Below are positions 16,193 to 24,601 of a stretch of 64,000 bases of DNA, piece after piece (position 1 is the first letter of the stretch; each line of letters opens with the position of its first letter). The translations under genes and the position numbers were made by a program. Under the pieces are notes generated by a model. The model worked only from the letters and a program-made list of their open reading frames with translations, had not been told where the DNA came from and made no database searches. The stretch comes from Wenjunlia tyrosinilytica (GTDB lineage: Bacteria > Actinomycetota > Actinomycetes > Streptomycetales > Streptomycetaceae). The stretch lies in assembly GCF_014646055.1 (NCBI RefSeq), contig NZ_BMMS01000014.1:124001-188000 (forward strand), read 5' to 3'.

Positions 16193-18298
16193 CTACTGAG
16201 TCACGCGATCGGTGGCCGCGGCGTCCGGCGGACCAGCCGTCGTCGTCCGGGCCAGGAGAAGGGCCACGTCGTCCTCGGTGCTGTGGTGCAGTGTGTCCAG
16301 GATGCTGTCGCACATGGCCTCGAGGGGGCGTGCGGGCCCTTCCAGCAGGGAGAGCAGGGCTTCGAGACCGGTGTCGATGGACTCGTGGCGGCGCTCGACG
16401 AGTCCGTCCGTGTACAGGGCGATCAAGGCCCCCTCGGGAAGCACGCTGGTCACGCTGGTGAACGGCACGCCGCCGACTCCGAGTGGGGCGGCGGGCGGGA
16501 GCGCCAGCAGTTCCGCCCGGCCGTCCGAGTGGACGATCGCCGGGGGAAGGTGGCCCGCCGTGGCGAATTCGCACTCACGGGTCCGAGGGTCGAACACGGC
16601 GTAGGTGCAGGTGGCGAACGAGTCGCCCAGCGTCTCCGCGAGCGCGTCCAGATGTCCCAGGAGCGGGGCAGGGGGCAGGTCGAGGGTCGCGAAGGCGCGA
16701 ATCGTCGTCCGCAGTTGCCCCATGATCGCCGCGGCCCTTACACCGCTGCCCATCACATCCCCGATGACCAGCCCCACCCTGCCTCCCTTGAGCGGCAGCA
16801 CGTCGAACCAGTCGCCGCCGACCTCGGCCGCGGACGCGGCGGGGCGGTAGCGCGAGGCGATCTCCATGCCGTGCAGTTCCGGTGGCGGGGCCGGGAGCAG
16901 GCTGCGCTGGAGGGTGAGGGCGGTCTCGCGTTCACGGGCGTACAGGCGGGCGTTGTCGATGCCCACCGCCGCGCGGGCCGCGAGTTCCCCGGCGAGCAAG
17001 AGGTCCTGCTCGTCGAACGGCCGAGGGGTCCCGGTGCGGAACAGGCTGAGCGCGCCCAGGACGTTCCCGCGGGCGATCAGCGGCAGCGCCATGCAGGAGT
17101 GGAGCCCGGCACCGCGCAGCACCCGCGCGGCCTGCTCGTTCCCGGCGATCCGGGGAAGCCAGGCGTCGGTGACCCGCGGGACGAGGATCGGCCGGGCCTG
17201 CCTCACACTCTGGGTGATCAGCCGTTCCGGACCGTACTGCGTGAGCGCGCCGACCGGGTCCGCGTCGCGGACGGCCTCGAGTGTGTCCCCGGTCGCCTTC
17301 CTGGCCAGCGCCCGGAAAGCCGCGGGACCGTCCGCCGTGGAGTGCGGGCTGATCTCCCCGACAAGCACGGAGTCCAGGACGTCCACCGCCGCCATGTCGC
17401 CGAGCCGGGGCACGGTCACCTCCGCCAGTTCCTCGGCCGTGCGCCGCAGATCCAGGGCGGTGCCGACCCGGGCACTGGCGTCCGCGACGAGCGCCAGGCG
17501 CTCTCGGGCCTGCGCCGCCTCCACCGCGGCACGGTGGCGGTCGGTGATGTCGACGACCCAGTCGGCGACACCGAGGACTCGGCCGCTCGGTTCTTGAAGC
17601 CGGTAGTACGACACCGACCAGACGTGCTCGTTGCCGGGGTCGGCCGGTGTGCTGCCCGAGCCCTGCACGTCGACGAGCGGCTCACCGGTCACCAGTACCC
17701 GCCGCATGGCGGCCGAGATCTCCCCGACGTCCAGTCCGGGCACCGTCCCCATCGGCAGTCCGACATAGGCCTGCGGCGGCATGCCGACGATGCCGTCCAT
17801 GGCCTGATTGGCGCGCATGCACCGCAGGTCGGTGTTGAAGAAGGCCATGCCCACCGGGGCCTGTTCGACCAGGTAGTCCGACACCGCGAGTCTCGTCTCC
17901 ACGTCGTGCAGGGTGGAGCGGTCGGCGGCCAGCCCCAGGGCCAGGATGTTTCCCGACTGGTCGCGCAGGCGCATGGTCCGGAACTCCACCTGCCGCACGG
18001 AGCCGTCCTTGTGGCGGATCGGGAACACCCCCGCCCATGACCTGCCCGTCCGCACTCCCTTGAACAGTTCGATCGCACGTGCGCGGCCCTCCGGTGTGAG
18101 GACGAGTTCGCCCGCGTACTGGCCCAGTGCCTCCTCGGCGGTGTATCCGAAAAGCTCCTCGGCTCCAGGACTCCACAAGGCGATCCGGCCCTTGGTGTCC
18201 ACGACGACCGCCGCCACGCGGAGGAGATCGAGCAGTTCTCCCGGCGGTGCCGGCCCCCAAGCCGGTTCGAACGTGCCGTTCACGTCAGGTGCGCTCAT
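16193..18298 (-). CDS. PAS-PAS-GAF-PP2C (SpoIIE/RsbU-type) serine phosphatase
   Basis: 701 residues. A PAS domain at about 15-125 (LDLLRVAAVVVDTKGRIALWSPGAEELFGY) is followed by a second PAS at about 130-250, a GAF domain at about 265-430, and a C-terminal SpoIIE-type PP2C phosphatase with EVGGDWFDVLPL, GLVIGDVMGSGVRAA, TAGHLPPAIV and ALYTDGLVERR, which contain the metal-binding Asp residues. Proteins of this design dephosphorylate anti-anti-sigma factors and so release stress sigma factors. ATG 18298 (MSAPDV) is chosen; an ATG at 18358 is possible but precedes a basic, low-complexity stretch. An RsbW-type kinase is encoded nearby (23481), but no STAS antagonist was found between them. Confidence 0.88.
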   Translation of the reverse strand: MSAPDVNGTFEPAWGPAPPGELLDLLRVAAVVVDTKGRIALWSPGAEELFGYTAEEALGQYAGELVLTPEGRARAIELFKGVRTGRSWAGVFPIRHKDGSVRQVEFRTMRLRDQSGNILALGLAADRSTLHDVETRLAVSDYLVEQAPVGMAFFNTDLRCMRANQAMDGIVGMPPQAYVGLPMGTVPGLDVGEISAAMRRVLVTGEPLVDVQGSGSTPADPGNEHVWSVSYYRLQEPSGRVLGVADWVVDITDRHRAAVEAAQARERLALVADASARVGTALDLRRTAEELAEVTVPRLGDMAAVDVLDSVLVGEISPHSTADGPAAFRALARKATGDTLEAVRDADPVGALTQYGPERLITQSVRQARPILVPRVTDAWLPRIAGNEQAARVLRGAGLHSCMALPLIARGNVLGALSLFRTGTPRPFDEQDLLLAGELAARAAVGIDNARLYARERETALTLQRSLLPAPPPELHGMEIASRYRPAASAAEVGGDWFDVLPLKGGRVGLVIGDVMGSGVRAAAIMGQLRTTIRAFATLDLPPAPLLGHLDALAETLGDSFATCTYAVFDPRTRECEFATAGHLPPAIVHSDGRAELLALPPAAPLGVGGVPFTSVTSVLPEGALIALYTDGLVERRHESIDTGLEALLSLLEGPARPLEAMCDSILDTLHHSTEDDVALLLARTTTAGPPDAAATDRVTQ

Positions 18299-18391
18299 GG
18301 TGGCGGCTCTCTTGCGGGTGGCGACTCTCTTGCGGCGGTGCGAGACGTTTCCGCCCATCTTCGTACGGCTCGTACCGGTCGCGCACTCGGA

Positions 18392-20770
18392 TCAGCGCGG
18401 GCCGCGGGAAGCGCCGTCCTCGTCCCCCGCGGAGGAGCGGTTCCTTTCCGCGACCCAGACCGCGATCTGCGCCCGGGAGGAGCAGCCGAGCTTGCTGAGG
18501 ATGTGCTCGATGTGCCCCTCCGCGGTGCGCTGGGCGATCACGAGGGCAGCCGCGATCTCCTTGTTGCTCAGACCTTCGGCGACAAGGCCCGCGATCTCGG
18601 TCTCCCGGCGGGTCAGCGGCGAGGGCCGGCCGGCTCCCTCCGCGAGCTCTTCCTGCGGCATGCGTTCCTGGAGCCCGTACGCGAGCGCCTCCTGGTAGGA
18701 CAGCCGGGTGCCCTCCTTGAAGGCGGTACGGAAGGCCGACTCGCTCAGCGCCTTGCGGGTCTGCGCCTCGCACGCGTCGTGGTAGCGGACGAGGTGCCCG
18801 TAACCCGACAGGGGCGCGCCGATCGCTTCCCAGACCGTCCGCAGGATGCCCAGCAGGGTGGCCGCCCTTCGGTGGTCGCCCTCGGTGGAGGCGATCCAGG
18901 CCAGGACCTCCAGATTGACCCCGACGCCCAGGGGGTCGTTGAGCGAGCGGTTGAAGTGCAGGCTCTCCTTCTCCAGCGCGGTCGCACGAGCGGTGTCACC
19001 CTGCCGCCAGACCTCCACGCCGAGCGCCATCATCGTGTACGCCTTGTGCCACCCCTCTCCATGGGCGTCGCAGACCGTCAGGCACTCCTCACCGATCGCG
19101 ATGGCGCGGGCGGAGTCCCCGAGGAAGGAGTGCGCGAGGCACAGCCTGATGAGGGCGGAGGCGTGCCCGACCGGGTCGCCGTTGGTGCGGTGGCGGGAGG
19201 CGGCCTCCTCGTACAGCTTGATCGCCGAGTCGGTCTCTCCCCGGCACATGGCGACCATTCCGGAGTAGAGGGCGACGTAGGCCCGCGCGGGCTCGGCGTC
19301 CAGCTGCTCGGCCATGGCGCGGCACTCCTCCAGCATGGCCGCGGCCGAGGTGATGTCGGCCTGGATGATGGCCAGCCAGCTGTTGGCCCACAGCGCCCGG
19401 GCCCGGTCCGCGCTCGCGGTCGTGTCGGCGGCGAGACCGCGATCCAGCCAGCGGCGTCCCTCCCCGAGGTAGTAGCTGGTGATCCAGTGGTACAGCAGGT
19501 CGGAGGACATGCTCAGACCCGCCCTGGTCTCCCCGGGTTCCGTGAAGCAGTAATCCAGGGCGGTGCGGATGTTCGCGTGCTCCTGCTGGAGCCGGGTGAA
19601 CCAGCCCACCTGAGAGGGGCCGAACAGCTCGGCATTGGCGGTGGCCGCGAGGCCCTGGTAGTAGTCGCGGTGCCGCCGTTGCAGCGTGGACTCCTGGCCG
19701 GAGGCGGCCAGCTGTTCCCTGCCGTACTGGCGGATCGTCTCCAGCAGCCGGTAGCGCACCGCGCACGACTGCTCCTCGCGGAGCAGCACCGACTTGTCCA
19801 CCAGTCCGCTGACCAGGTCCAGGACCTCGTCGCGTTCGATGCCGTCCCCGGCGCAGACCGCCTCCGCCGCCTCCAGGTCGAGCCCGCCGCTGAACACGGA
19901 GGTTCGCGCCCACAGCAGCTGTTCGTGCTCCGTGCACAGGACATGGCTCCAGTCGATCAGCGCGCGAAGGGTCTGGTGGCGGGGCAGCACGGTCCGCGAC
20001 CCGGAGGTGAGCAGCCGGAACTGGTCGTCGAGCCGGGCGAGCAGCTGCTCGGGGGAGAGGACCCTCAGCCGTACCGCGGCCAGTTCGATGCCGAGCGGGA
20101 TGCCGTCCAGCCGCCGGCAGATCCTCTCCACGACGTTTCGGTTCGTCTCGGTGACGGCGAATCCCGGCAGGATCGCGCCCGCCCGCTCGGTGAACAGCCT
20201 CACCGCGTCGCTCTGGGCCAGCGATGTGGCGCTGGGCCGCGGGACGTCCGAGTCCGGCAGGGACAGCGTGGGCACGGCCAGGGTCTGCTCACCGGTGATG
20301 TCCAGCGGCTGGCGGCTCGTGGCGAGGATCCTCAGATCCGGGGTGGAGCGCAGCAGCGCCTCCGCCACCGTGGCGCACTCGTGGAGGAGGTGCTCGCAGT
20401 TGTCGAGGATCAGCAGGACCTGCTTGTCCCGCAGATACTCGGTCAGGACCTCCATCGCCGGCCGGGAGGAGTAGTCGCGGACCTCCAGGGACTCGGTGAC
20501 GGTCTGGACGAGCAGGTCGGGGTCCTCCAGCGCGGCCAGCTCGACCATCCATACGCCGTCGAGGAAGGCCCGGCGCACATCGGCCGCCACTCGAGAGGCG
20601 AGCCGGGTCTTGCCGACCCCTCCGACGCCGGTCAGTGTCACCATGCGTGATGCGGACAGCAGTTTCTTGACCTCGGCCACCTCGTGCCGACGTCCTACGA
20701 AACTGGTCACCTCGGTGGGCAGCCTGCCCATCCGCTGCCGCTTCGAGGTGTTCTGTGCAACCGCACTCAT
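18392..20770 (-). CDS. AfsR/LAL-like STAND ATPase regulator with LuxR-type HTH
   Basis: 792 residues. An NB-ARC/STAND ATPase with Walker A GVGGVGKTRLASRVA near residue 47, Walker B VLLILDNCEHLL and RILATSRQPL sits in the first 350 residues. A TPR-like helical region follows to about 710. The C-terminal LuxR helix-turn-helix reads SPLTRRETEIAGLVAEGLSNKEIAAALVIAQRTAEGHIEHILSKLG. Such proteins sense a ligand, oligomerise with ATP and activate transcription. ATG 20770 has GAGG 7 nt upstream and is preferred over GTG 20806. It is divergent from a close paralogue that lacks the HTH, with a strong inverted repeat between them. Confidence 0.9.
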   Translation of the reverse strand: MSAVAQNTSKRQRMGRLPTEVTSFVGRRHEVAEVKKLLSASRMVTLTGVGGVGKTRLASRVAADVRRAFLDGVWMVELAALEDPDLLVQTVTESLEVRDYSSRPAMEVLTEYLRDKQVLLILDNCEHLLHECATVAEALLRSTPDLRILATSRQPLDITGEQTLAVPTLSLPDSDVPRPSATSLAQSDAVRLFTERAGAILPGFAVTETNRNVVERICRRLDGIPLGIELAAVRLRVLSPEQLLARLDDQFRLLTSGSRTVLPRHQTLRALIDWSHVLCTEHEQLLWARTSVFSGGLDLEAAEAVCAGDGIERDEVLDLVSGLVDKSVLLREEQSCAVRYRLLETIRQYGREQLAASGQESTLQRRHRDYYQGLAATANAELFGPSQVGWFTRLQQEHANIRTALDYCFTEPGETRAGLSMSSDLLYHWITSYYLGEGRRWLDRGLAADTTASADRARALWANSWLAIIQADITSAAAMLEECRAMAEQLDAEPARAYVALYSGMVAMCRGETDSAIKLYEEAASRHRTNGDPVGHASALIRLCLAHSFLGDSARAIAIGEECLTVCDAHGEGWHKAYTMMALGVEVWRQGDTARATALEKESLHFNRSLNDPLGVGVNLEVLAWIASTEGDHRRAATLLGILRTVWEAIGAPLSGYGHLVRYHDACEAQTRKALSESAFRTAFKEGTRLSYQEALAYGLQERMPQEELAEGAGRPSPLTRRETEIAGLVAEGLSNKEIAAALVIAQRTAEGHIEHILSKLGCSSRAQIAVWVAERNRSSAGDEDGASRGPR

Positions 20771-20845
20771 CAGTGCCTCGCGTCGGCCTCGCCGGCGGGT
20801 CACCATGCGCTGGCTGGGGCTGGGCCGACGAGAAACAGCCTATGC

Positions 20846-20878
20846 CCGCGCCGACCGCGGTGCACCCGGTCGGCGCGG
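20846..20878. promoter_or_regulatory. 12-bp inverted repeat between divergent STAND genes
   Basis: The arms CCGCGCCGACCG (20846-20857) and CGGTCGGCGCGG (20867-20878) are perfect complements around a 9-nt loop. It sits just upstream of the -35 of the rightward gene and 76 bp from the leftward start. It may be an operator for the HTH-bearing protein or a structural element. Confidence 0.55.
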
Positions 20879-20885
20879 CGATCGT

Positions 20886-20914
20886 TTGACCACTGTCCGG
20901 TGCCACCATAGTGT
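20886..20914 (+). promoter_or_regulatory. Housekeeping-type promoter giving a near-leaderless mRNA
   Basis: TTGACC (20886-20891), a 17-bp spacer and TAGTGT (20909-20914) match the Streptomyces HrdB consensus. Transcription should begin near 20921, three bases before the ATG at 20924, and there is no Shine-Dalgarno sequence. Confidence 0.65.
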
Positions 20915-20923
20915 GAGTCTGTT

Positions 20924-23008
20924 ATGGCGGCATATGCGCCGTTTATTCGTAGGAATGCCCCTGTCGGTGAGTCCGCGTTCGTCGGCCGCCGACGGGAGGT
21001 CTCCCAGGCCAAGCGGCTGCTACGAGGCACTCGGCTGCTCACGCTCGCCGGGGTCGCCGGTGTGGGCAAGACCCGGCTGGCGCTGCAGGTCGCCGACGAC
21101 GTGTCCCACGCGTATCCCGACGGTGTGCCGCTGGTGGAGCTCGCGGCCCTGGAGGACGAGGGACTGCTCCCGCAGACAGTGGCCGCGGCGCTCGGGTTGC
21201 GGGACCAGGCCGCCCGGCCCCCCGAAGAACTGCTCTGCGACCGTCTGCACGGCTCGCGGTTGCTCCTCGTCCTGGACAACTGCGAGCACGTGCTCCCCGG
21301 ATGCGCGGAGCTCGCCGAGCACCTGCTGCAAGCGGCTCCGGGGGTGCGCATCCTTGCGACCAGCCGCCAGCCGCTGGGCGTGTACGGGGAGTCGGTCCTC
21401 ACCGTTCCCACCCTGTCCGTGCCGGACCTGAAACGGGCGCGTGGCACCGGCTCCCTGGACCGCTACGAGGCGGTCAGGCTGTTCTGCGAACGCGCCGCCG
21501 CGGTGTGGCCCGGTTTCACGCTCGACGCCGGCAACCGTGAAGCCGTGGTCCGGCTGTGCGGACGCCTGGACGGGATCCCCCTGGCCATCGAACTGGCGGC
21601 GGCGCGGCTCGCCTCGCTCCCGCTGGAGGAGATCCTGGACCGGCTCGACGAACGCTTCGAGCTGTTGACCGGGGCGGGTACAACCACGCTGACCCGGCAC
21701 GAGACGCTGCGGGCTTCGATCGACTGGAGCTACGACCTGTGCTCACCGGGCGAGCAGGCCCTGTGGGCCCGGGTGTCGGTCTTCGCCGGCGGCTGCGACC
21801 TGGACGCGGTCGAGGCCGTGTGCGCCGACGGGGACATCGCGGGCGAGGACGTCCTCGAGCTGGTGGCCGGGCTGGTCGACAAATCGATCCTGTTGAGGGA
21901 GGAGCAGGGGGGCAGGGTGCGCTACCGGCTGCTGGACACCATCCGGCAGTACGGCAGGGAGCGGCTGGAGGCCACGGGAGACAGAACGGCGTTCCAGCGG
22001 CGCCACCGCGACCGGTACCGGCAGATCGTCGACCAGGCGGAGGCCGAGTGGATGAGCCCCCGCCAGGAGGAGTGGCTGGGCTGGCTGCAGATCGAGCACG
22101 CGAACATCCGCACCGCCCTCGACTTCTGCGCGACCGAGCCGGGGGAGGCCCGGACCGGGCTGGCCATGGCCGCGGCCCTGTGGCCCCACTGGCTGTGCGG
22201 TGGATCGCTCAGCGAGGGACGCCACTGGCTGGAACAGGCGCTGGCGCTCGCGCCCGAGGCGGGAATCGCCCGGGCCAACGCGCTGTGGGTGGACTGCTGG
22301 CTCGCACTCCTCCAGGGAGACTCGGACTCCGCCACGAGGCTGATCGAGCAGTGCCGTCGGCTCGCTCTGGAACTCGGTCATCCCCCCACCCTGCTGCGGG
22401 TGACGCAGTACCGGGGGGCGCTCGCGCTCTACCAGGGAGACTTCGACTCGGCGATCGGACTCCTGCAGGAGGCGGTGGAGGGCTACCGCGCCGCGAACGA
22501 CCGCAACGCCATGATGGCTGCCCTCTACCAGCTGACCATGGCGTGCGCGCTGCGCGGCGATCCCCGGGCGGCGGCCATCGGTGAGGAGTGCCTCACCCTG
22601 TGCGAGGGCGCGCAGGCCCACTGGTCGCGCTCGTACGCGCTGTGGGCCCTGGGCCTGCATGTCTGGCGGCAGGGCGAACCGCGGCACGCGGCCGAACTGC
22701 TGCGGGACGCCCTGCGGACCAGACTGGCGATGCACGACGGCTGGGGCACCGCCCTGTGCCTGGAAGTGCTGGCCTGGACCGCCGCGTCGGACGACCAGGG
22801 CAAACGTGGTGCCGAGCTGCTGGGCGCGGCCGAGGAGATGTGGGGCTCCATCGGCATCTCGCCGTCGGGGTTCCGGCATCTGGCTCCCGGGCACAAGGAG
22901 ACCGTCGCCCGGCTGGAGGCGGACCTGGGCGGGCGTGCGTTCGCCTCCGCGTTCCGCCGGGGAGCGAAGCTGCCGCTCGACGCGGTCGGCTCCTACGCCC
23001 TGCAGTAG
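20924..23008 (+). CDS. STAND ATPase paralogue lacking the LuxR HTH domain
   Basis: 694 residues, similar to the divergent neighbour over its whole length: Walker A GVAGVGKTRLALQVA near residue 45, LLLVLDNCEHVLPG, RILATSRQPLGVYGE, SIDWSYDLCSPGEQALWARVSVFAGG, and the TPR-like region. It ends at FRRGAKLPLDAVGSYALQ, exactly where the neighbour continues to its LuxR domain. No HTH can be read in any frame beyond the stop. It therefore cannot bind DNA the same way; it may act through hetero-oligomerisation with the neighbour or as an independent signalling ATPase. It is expressed from its own promoter with almost no leader, so the start at ATG 20924 is firm. Confidence 0.88.
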   Translation: MAAYAPFIRRNAPVGESAFVGRRREVSQAKRLLRGTRLLTLAGVAGVGKTRLALQVADDVSHAYPDGVPLVELAALEDEGLLPQTVAAALGLRDQAARPPEELLCDRLHGSRLLLVLDNCEHVLPGCAELAEHLLQAAPGVRILATSRQPLGVYGESVLTVPTLSVPDLKRARGTGSLDRYEAVRLFCERAAAVWPGFTLDAGNREAVVRLCGRLDGIPLAIELAAARLASLPLEEILDRLDERFELLTGAGTTTLTRHETLRASIDWSYDLCSPGEQALWARVSVFAGGCDLDAVEAVCADGDIAGEDVLELVAGLVDKSILLREEQGGRVRYRLLDTIRQYGRERLEATGDRTAFQRRHRDRYRQIVDQAEAEWMSPRQEEWLGWLQIEHANIRTALDFCATEPGEARTGLAMAAALWPHWLCGGSLSEGRHWLEQALALAPEAGIARANALWVDCWLALLQGDSDSATRLIEQCRRLALELGHPPTLLRVTQYRGALALYQGDFDSAIGLLQEAVEGYRAANDRNAMMAALYQLTMACALRGDPRAAAIGEECLTLCEGAQAHWSRSYALWALGLHVWRQGEPRHAAELLRDALRTRLAMHDGWGTALCLEVLAWTAASDDQGKRGAELLGAAEEMWGSIGISPSGFRHLAPGHKETVARLEADLGGRAFASAFRRGAKLPLDAVGSYALQ

Positions 23009-23150
23009 TGCCCCTGCGCCGCCGATGGGGACAAGCCCTCCCATGGACCCGCTGACCAGGTATTTCGCGAGTCCGGCAACGCGCCGACGATGAGGACGCG
23101 CCTCCGCGCGGCCCGATCGTCCGGGCCGAAGCCGCTTTCCCATCCGCCTC

Positions 23151-23174
23151 GGGTCCCCAAACGTCCGGGGGTAC
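23151..23174 (+). promoter_or_regulatory. Probable sigma-B-type promoter
   Basis: GGGT (23151-23154), a 14-base spacer and GGGTAC (23169-23174) fit GNNT-N14-GGGTAC. It lies about 120 bp upstream of the DUF5999 gene, which starts the two-gene unit with an RsbW-type kinase. Confidence 0.5.
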
Positions 23175-23295
23175 CTATTCACCCAGGACAGGTACTCATG
23201 CGGGGATATCTCCCGTCCCCACCCCGCGAGGTGCGGCACATGCTGATCAGGTCGGACGAAGCCGCCGAAACCGGTGAGGATCGAAGGTACGAGAC

Positions 23296-23484
23296 ATGTG
23301 TGATCACCAGCCTCCGTGTCCCCTCGCGGATGCCCCGGACCACGACGCCGCCCACCTCGTGGCCTTCCACCCCGAGCAGGGCTGGGGCCTGCTCTGCAAT
23401 GGGGTGGTGATCTTCGAGGACACCGGTGAGCTCATGCCGGACGGAAGCGGTGTCCCCCGCTCCTGCTACGGACGGATCGCATGA
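23296..23484 (+). CDS. DUF5999 protein
   Basis: 62 residues, with the conserved Streptomyces pattern MCDHQPPCP at the N-terminus and a core HPEQGWGLLCNGVVIFEDTGELMPDG. Cys2, His4 and Cys8 may bind a metal, but this is inference. A GAAGGTACGAGAC stretch precedes the ATG. It overlaps the downstream ATPase-fold gene by 4 bp (ATGA), so the two are co-translated. The function of DUF5999 is not known. Confidence 0.85.
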   Translation: MCDHQPPCPLADAPDHDAAHLVAFHPEQGWGLLCNGVVIFEDTGELMPDGSGVPRSCYGRIA

Positions 23485-24056
23485 GGCCGTACATGGCTCT
23501 GCCGGTCACGCAGAGCCTGCCGCGCGCGCCGGGACCGCGGCTGACGCTGCCGACCCCGGCCGCCCCTCCCGCCGTCCGGGCGATCAGCCGCAAGCGTGCC
23601 CTGCAGAGCCTTCAGGCGGCACGCCGGCTTCTCGCCGGGTCGTCGGGCCGAAGCGCGTCGGAGCACACGTGTTTCTGGCTGCTCCCGCCGGAGCCGTCGT
23701 CGGTACCGAGGGCACGGCGTCTCGCACGCGGCCGACTTGCCGACTGGGGACTCGACGAGCAGGGCGAGGTCACCGAGCTCCTCATCAGCGAACTGGTCAC
23801 GAACGCTGTGCGCCACACGGAGGGACCCCTGCGTCTGACTCTGTCCGCGCGCCGCGGCACACTGCGGTGCGAGATCGAGGACACCCACCCCGCCCTGCCG
23901 CTGATGTGCCGCGCCGACCCCCACGAGGACGAAGGGGGGCGCGGGCTGCACATGGTCGACCTGCTCTCCCGCCGCTGGGGCTGCGGCCGCACGGCCATGG
24001 GCAAGGTCGTCTGGTTCGAGGTGTCCACCGCGATGCCGGACAGGGGTACGTCCTGA
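23481..24056 (+). CDS. RsbW-type anti-sigma-factor kinase (HATPase_c_2 domain)
   Basis: 191 residues. After a variable N-terminus of about 75 residues, the GHKL ATPase domain shows the N-box ELLISELVTNAVRHTEGPLRL, a degenerate EIEDTHPALPL and the G-box EGGRGLHMVDLLSRRWG, ending with GKVVWFEV. The family are serine kinases acting on anti-anti-sigma factors, or orphan regulators abundant in Streptomyces. ATG 23481 overlaps the DUF5999 stop; ATG 23493 is an alternative. The stop TGA (24054-24056) lies in the first unit of a tandem-repeat array. It may belong to the same partner-switch network as the PP2C phosphatase at 16193-18298. Confidence 0.85.
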   Translation: MRPYMALPVTQSLPRAPGPRLTLPTPAAPPAVRAISRKRALQSLQAARRLLAGSSGRSASEHTCFWLLPPEPSSVPRARRLARGRLADWGLDEQGEVTELLISELVTNAVRHTEGPLRLTLSARRGTLRCEIEDTHPALPLMCRADPHEDEGGRGLHMVDLLSRRWGCGRTAMGKVVWFEVSTAMPDRGTS

Positions 24057-24146
24057 CGGGCACGTCCTGACCGAGCGTCCTGACTGCCAGGTCCGGACCG
24101 GCAGGTCCTGACCGGGACCGCTCGACCGGGACCGCCCGACCGGGAG
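24050..24146. repeat. Seven degenerate 14-bp repeats starting at a stop codon
   Basis: Units start at 24050, 24064 (13 bp), 24077, 24091, 24105, 24119 and 24133, around the pattern gtcctgaccgggac. The stop of the anti-sigma kinase (TGA 24054-24056) is in unit one; units 2, 3 and 5 repeat the TGA in shifted frames. Confidence 0.75.
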
Positions 24147-24243
24147 GAGGAACCGGGAGGAGGAGGTGAGACCGGGCACGCCGGGGCCGACGAGGTCACC
24201 ACAAGCATCGGCCCCGGCTCCACCCCGTGAACGGCCCGTCGTC

Positions 24244-24489
24244 ATGGGGTGCGCCACCGGTGACGGGCCGCACTCTGGATGCACGGACGAGCACGACCGG
24301 CCACCCGTCGTCGTCCATCCGTCGCTGGCGGAGCTCGACGCGTGATTCGTTCGCGGAGAGGACGCGGGCCGGGCGCACCGCCCGGCGGACCTCGCCGAGT
24401 TCCCACGCCGCGCCGGGACGGCGGACGCCGACCTGTCCGACCCCGAACTCATCGAGTGGCGCGGTGGCGGCATCGAGGTCTGGCCGTAG
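24244..24489 (+). pseudogene. Possible small gene with an in-frame TGA
   Basis: Reading from ATG 24244 gives a gene-like small protein (DRPPVVVHPSLAELDA), then TGA at 24343-24345, then a further frame of similar character (RPADLAEFPRRAGTADADLS, ending IEWRGGGIEVWP) to TAG 24487-24489. The two halves are in one frame and have the codon pattern of a real Streptomyces gene, about 80 residues long. No family is recognised and no clear Shine-Dalgarno is present. It could instead be chance or two remnants. Confidence 0.35.
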
Positions 24490-24499
24490 CAGACCGAAG

Positions 24500-24553
24500 G
24501 CACCCGAGACGCCTGAGCCACCTGAGACACCTGAGTCACCTGAGGCACCCCGG
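24500..24553. repeat. Six 9-bp tandem repeats 3' of the HAD gene
   Basis: Six units of the type acacctgag (24500, 24509, 24518, 24527, 24536, 24545), the central four nearly identical. They lie 48 bp beyond the stop of the minus-strand HAD gene and just after the possible pseudogene. Confidence 0.85.
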
Positions 24554-24601
24554 CAGCCACCGGAGCGCGCGAAGCCCGCGCGAGCGCGGTCGCGGCGCGA
24601 C

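Noticed and set aside
16283-18040. Long plus-strand frame antisense to the PP2C phosphatase
   Set aside because: Shadow of a gene with clear PAS, GAF and PP2C motifs.
18338-20650. Plus-strand frame of 770 codons antisense to the STAND gene
   Set aside because: No family signal, whereas the minus frame has ATPase and LuxR motifs.
24500-24553. CRISPR array
   Set aside because: The units are contiguous 9-bp repeats without spacers, and no cas genes are present; the 14-bp arrays fail for the same reason.
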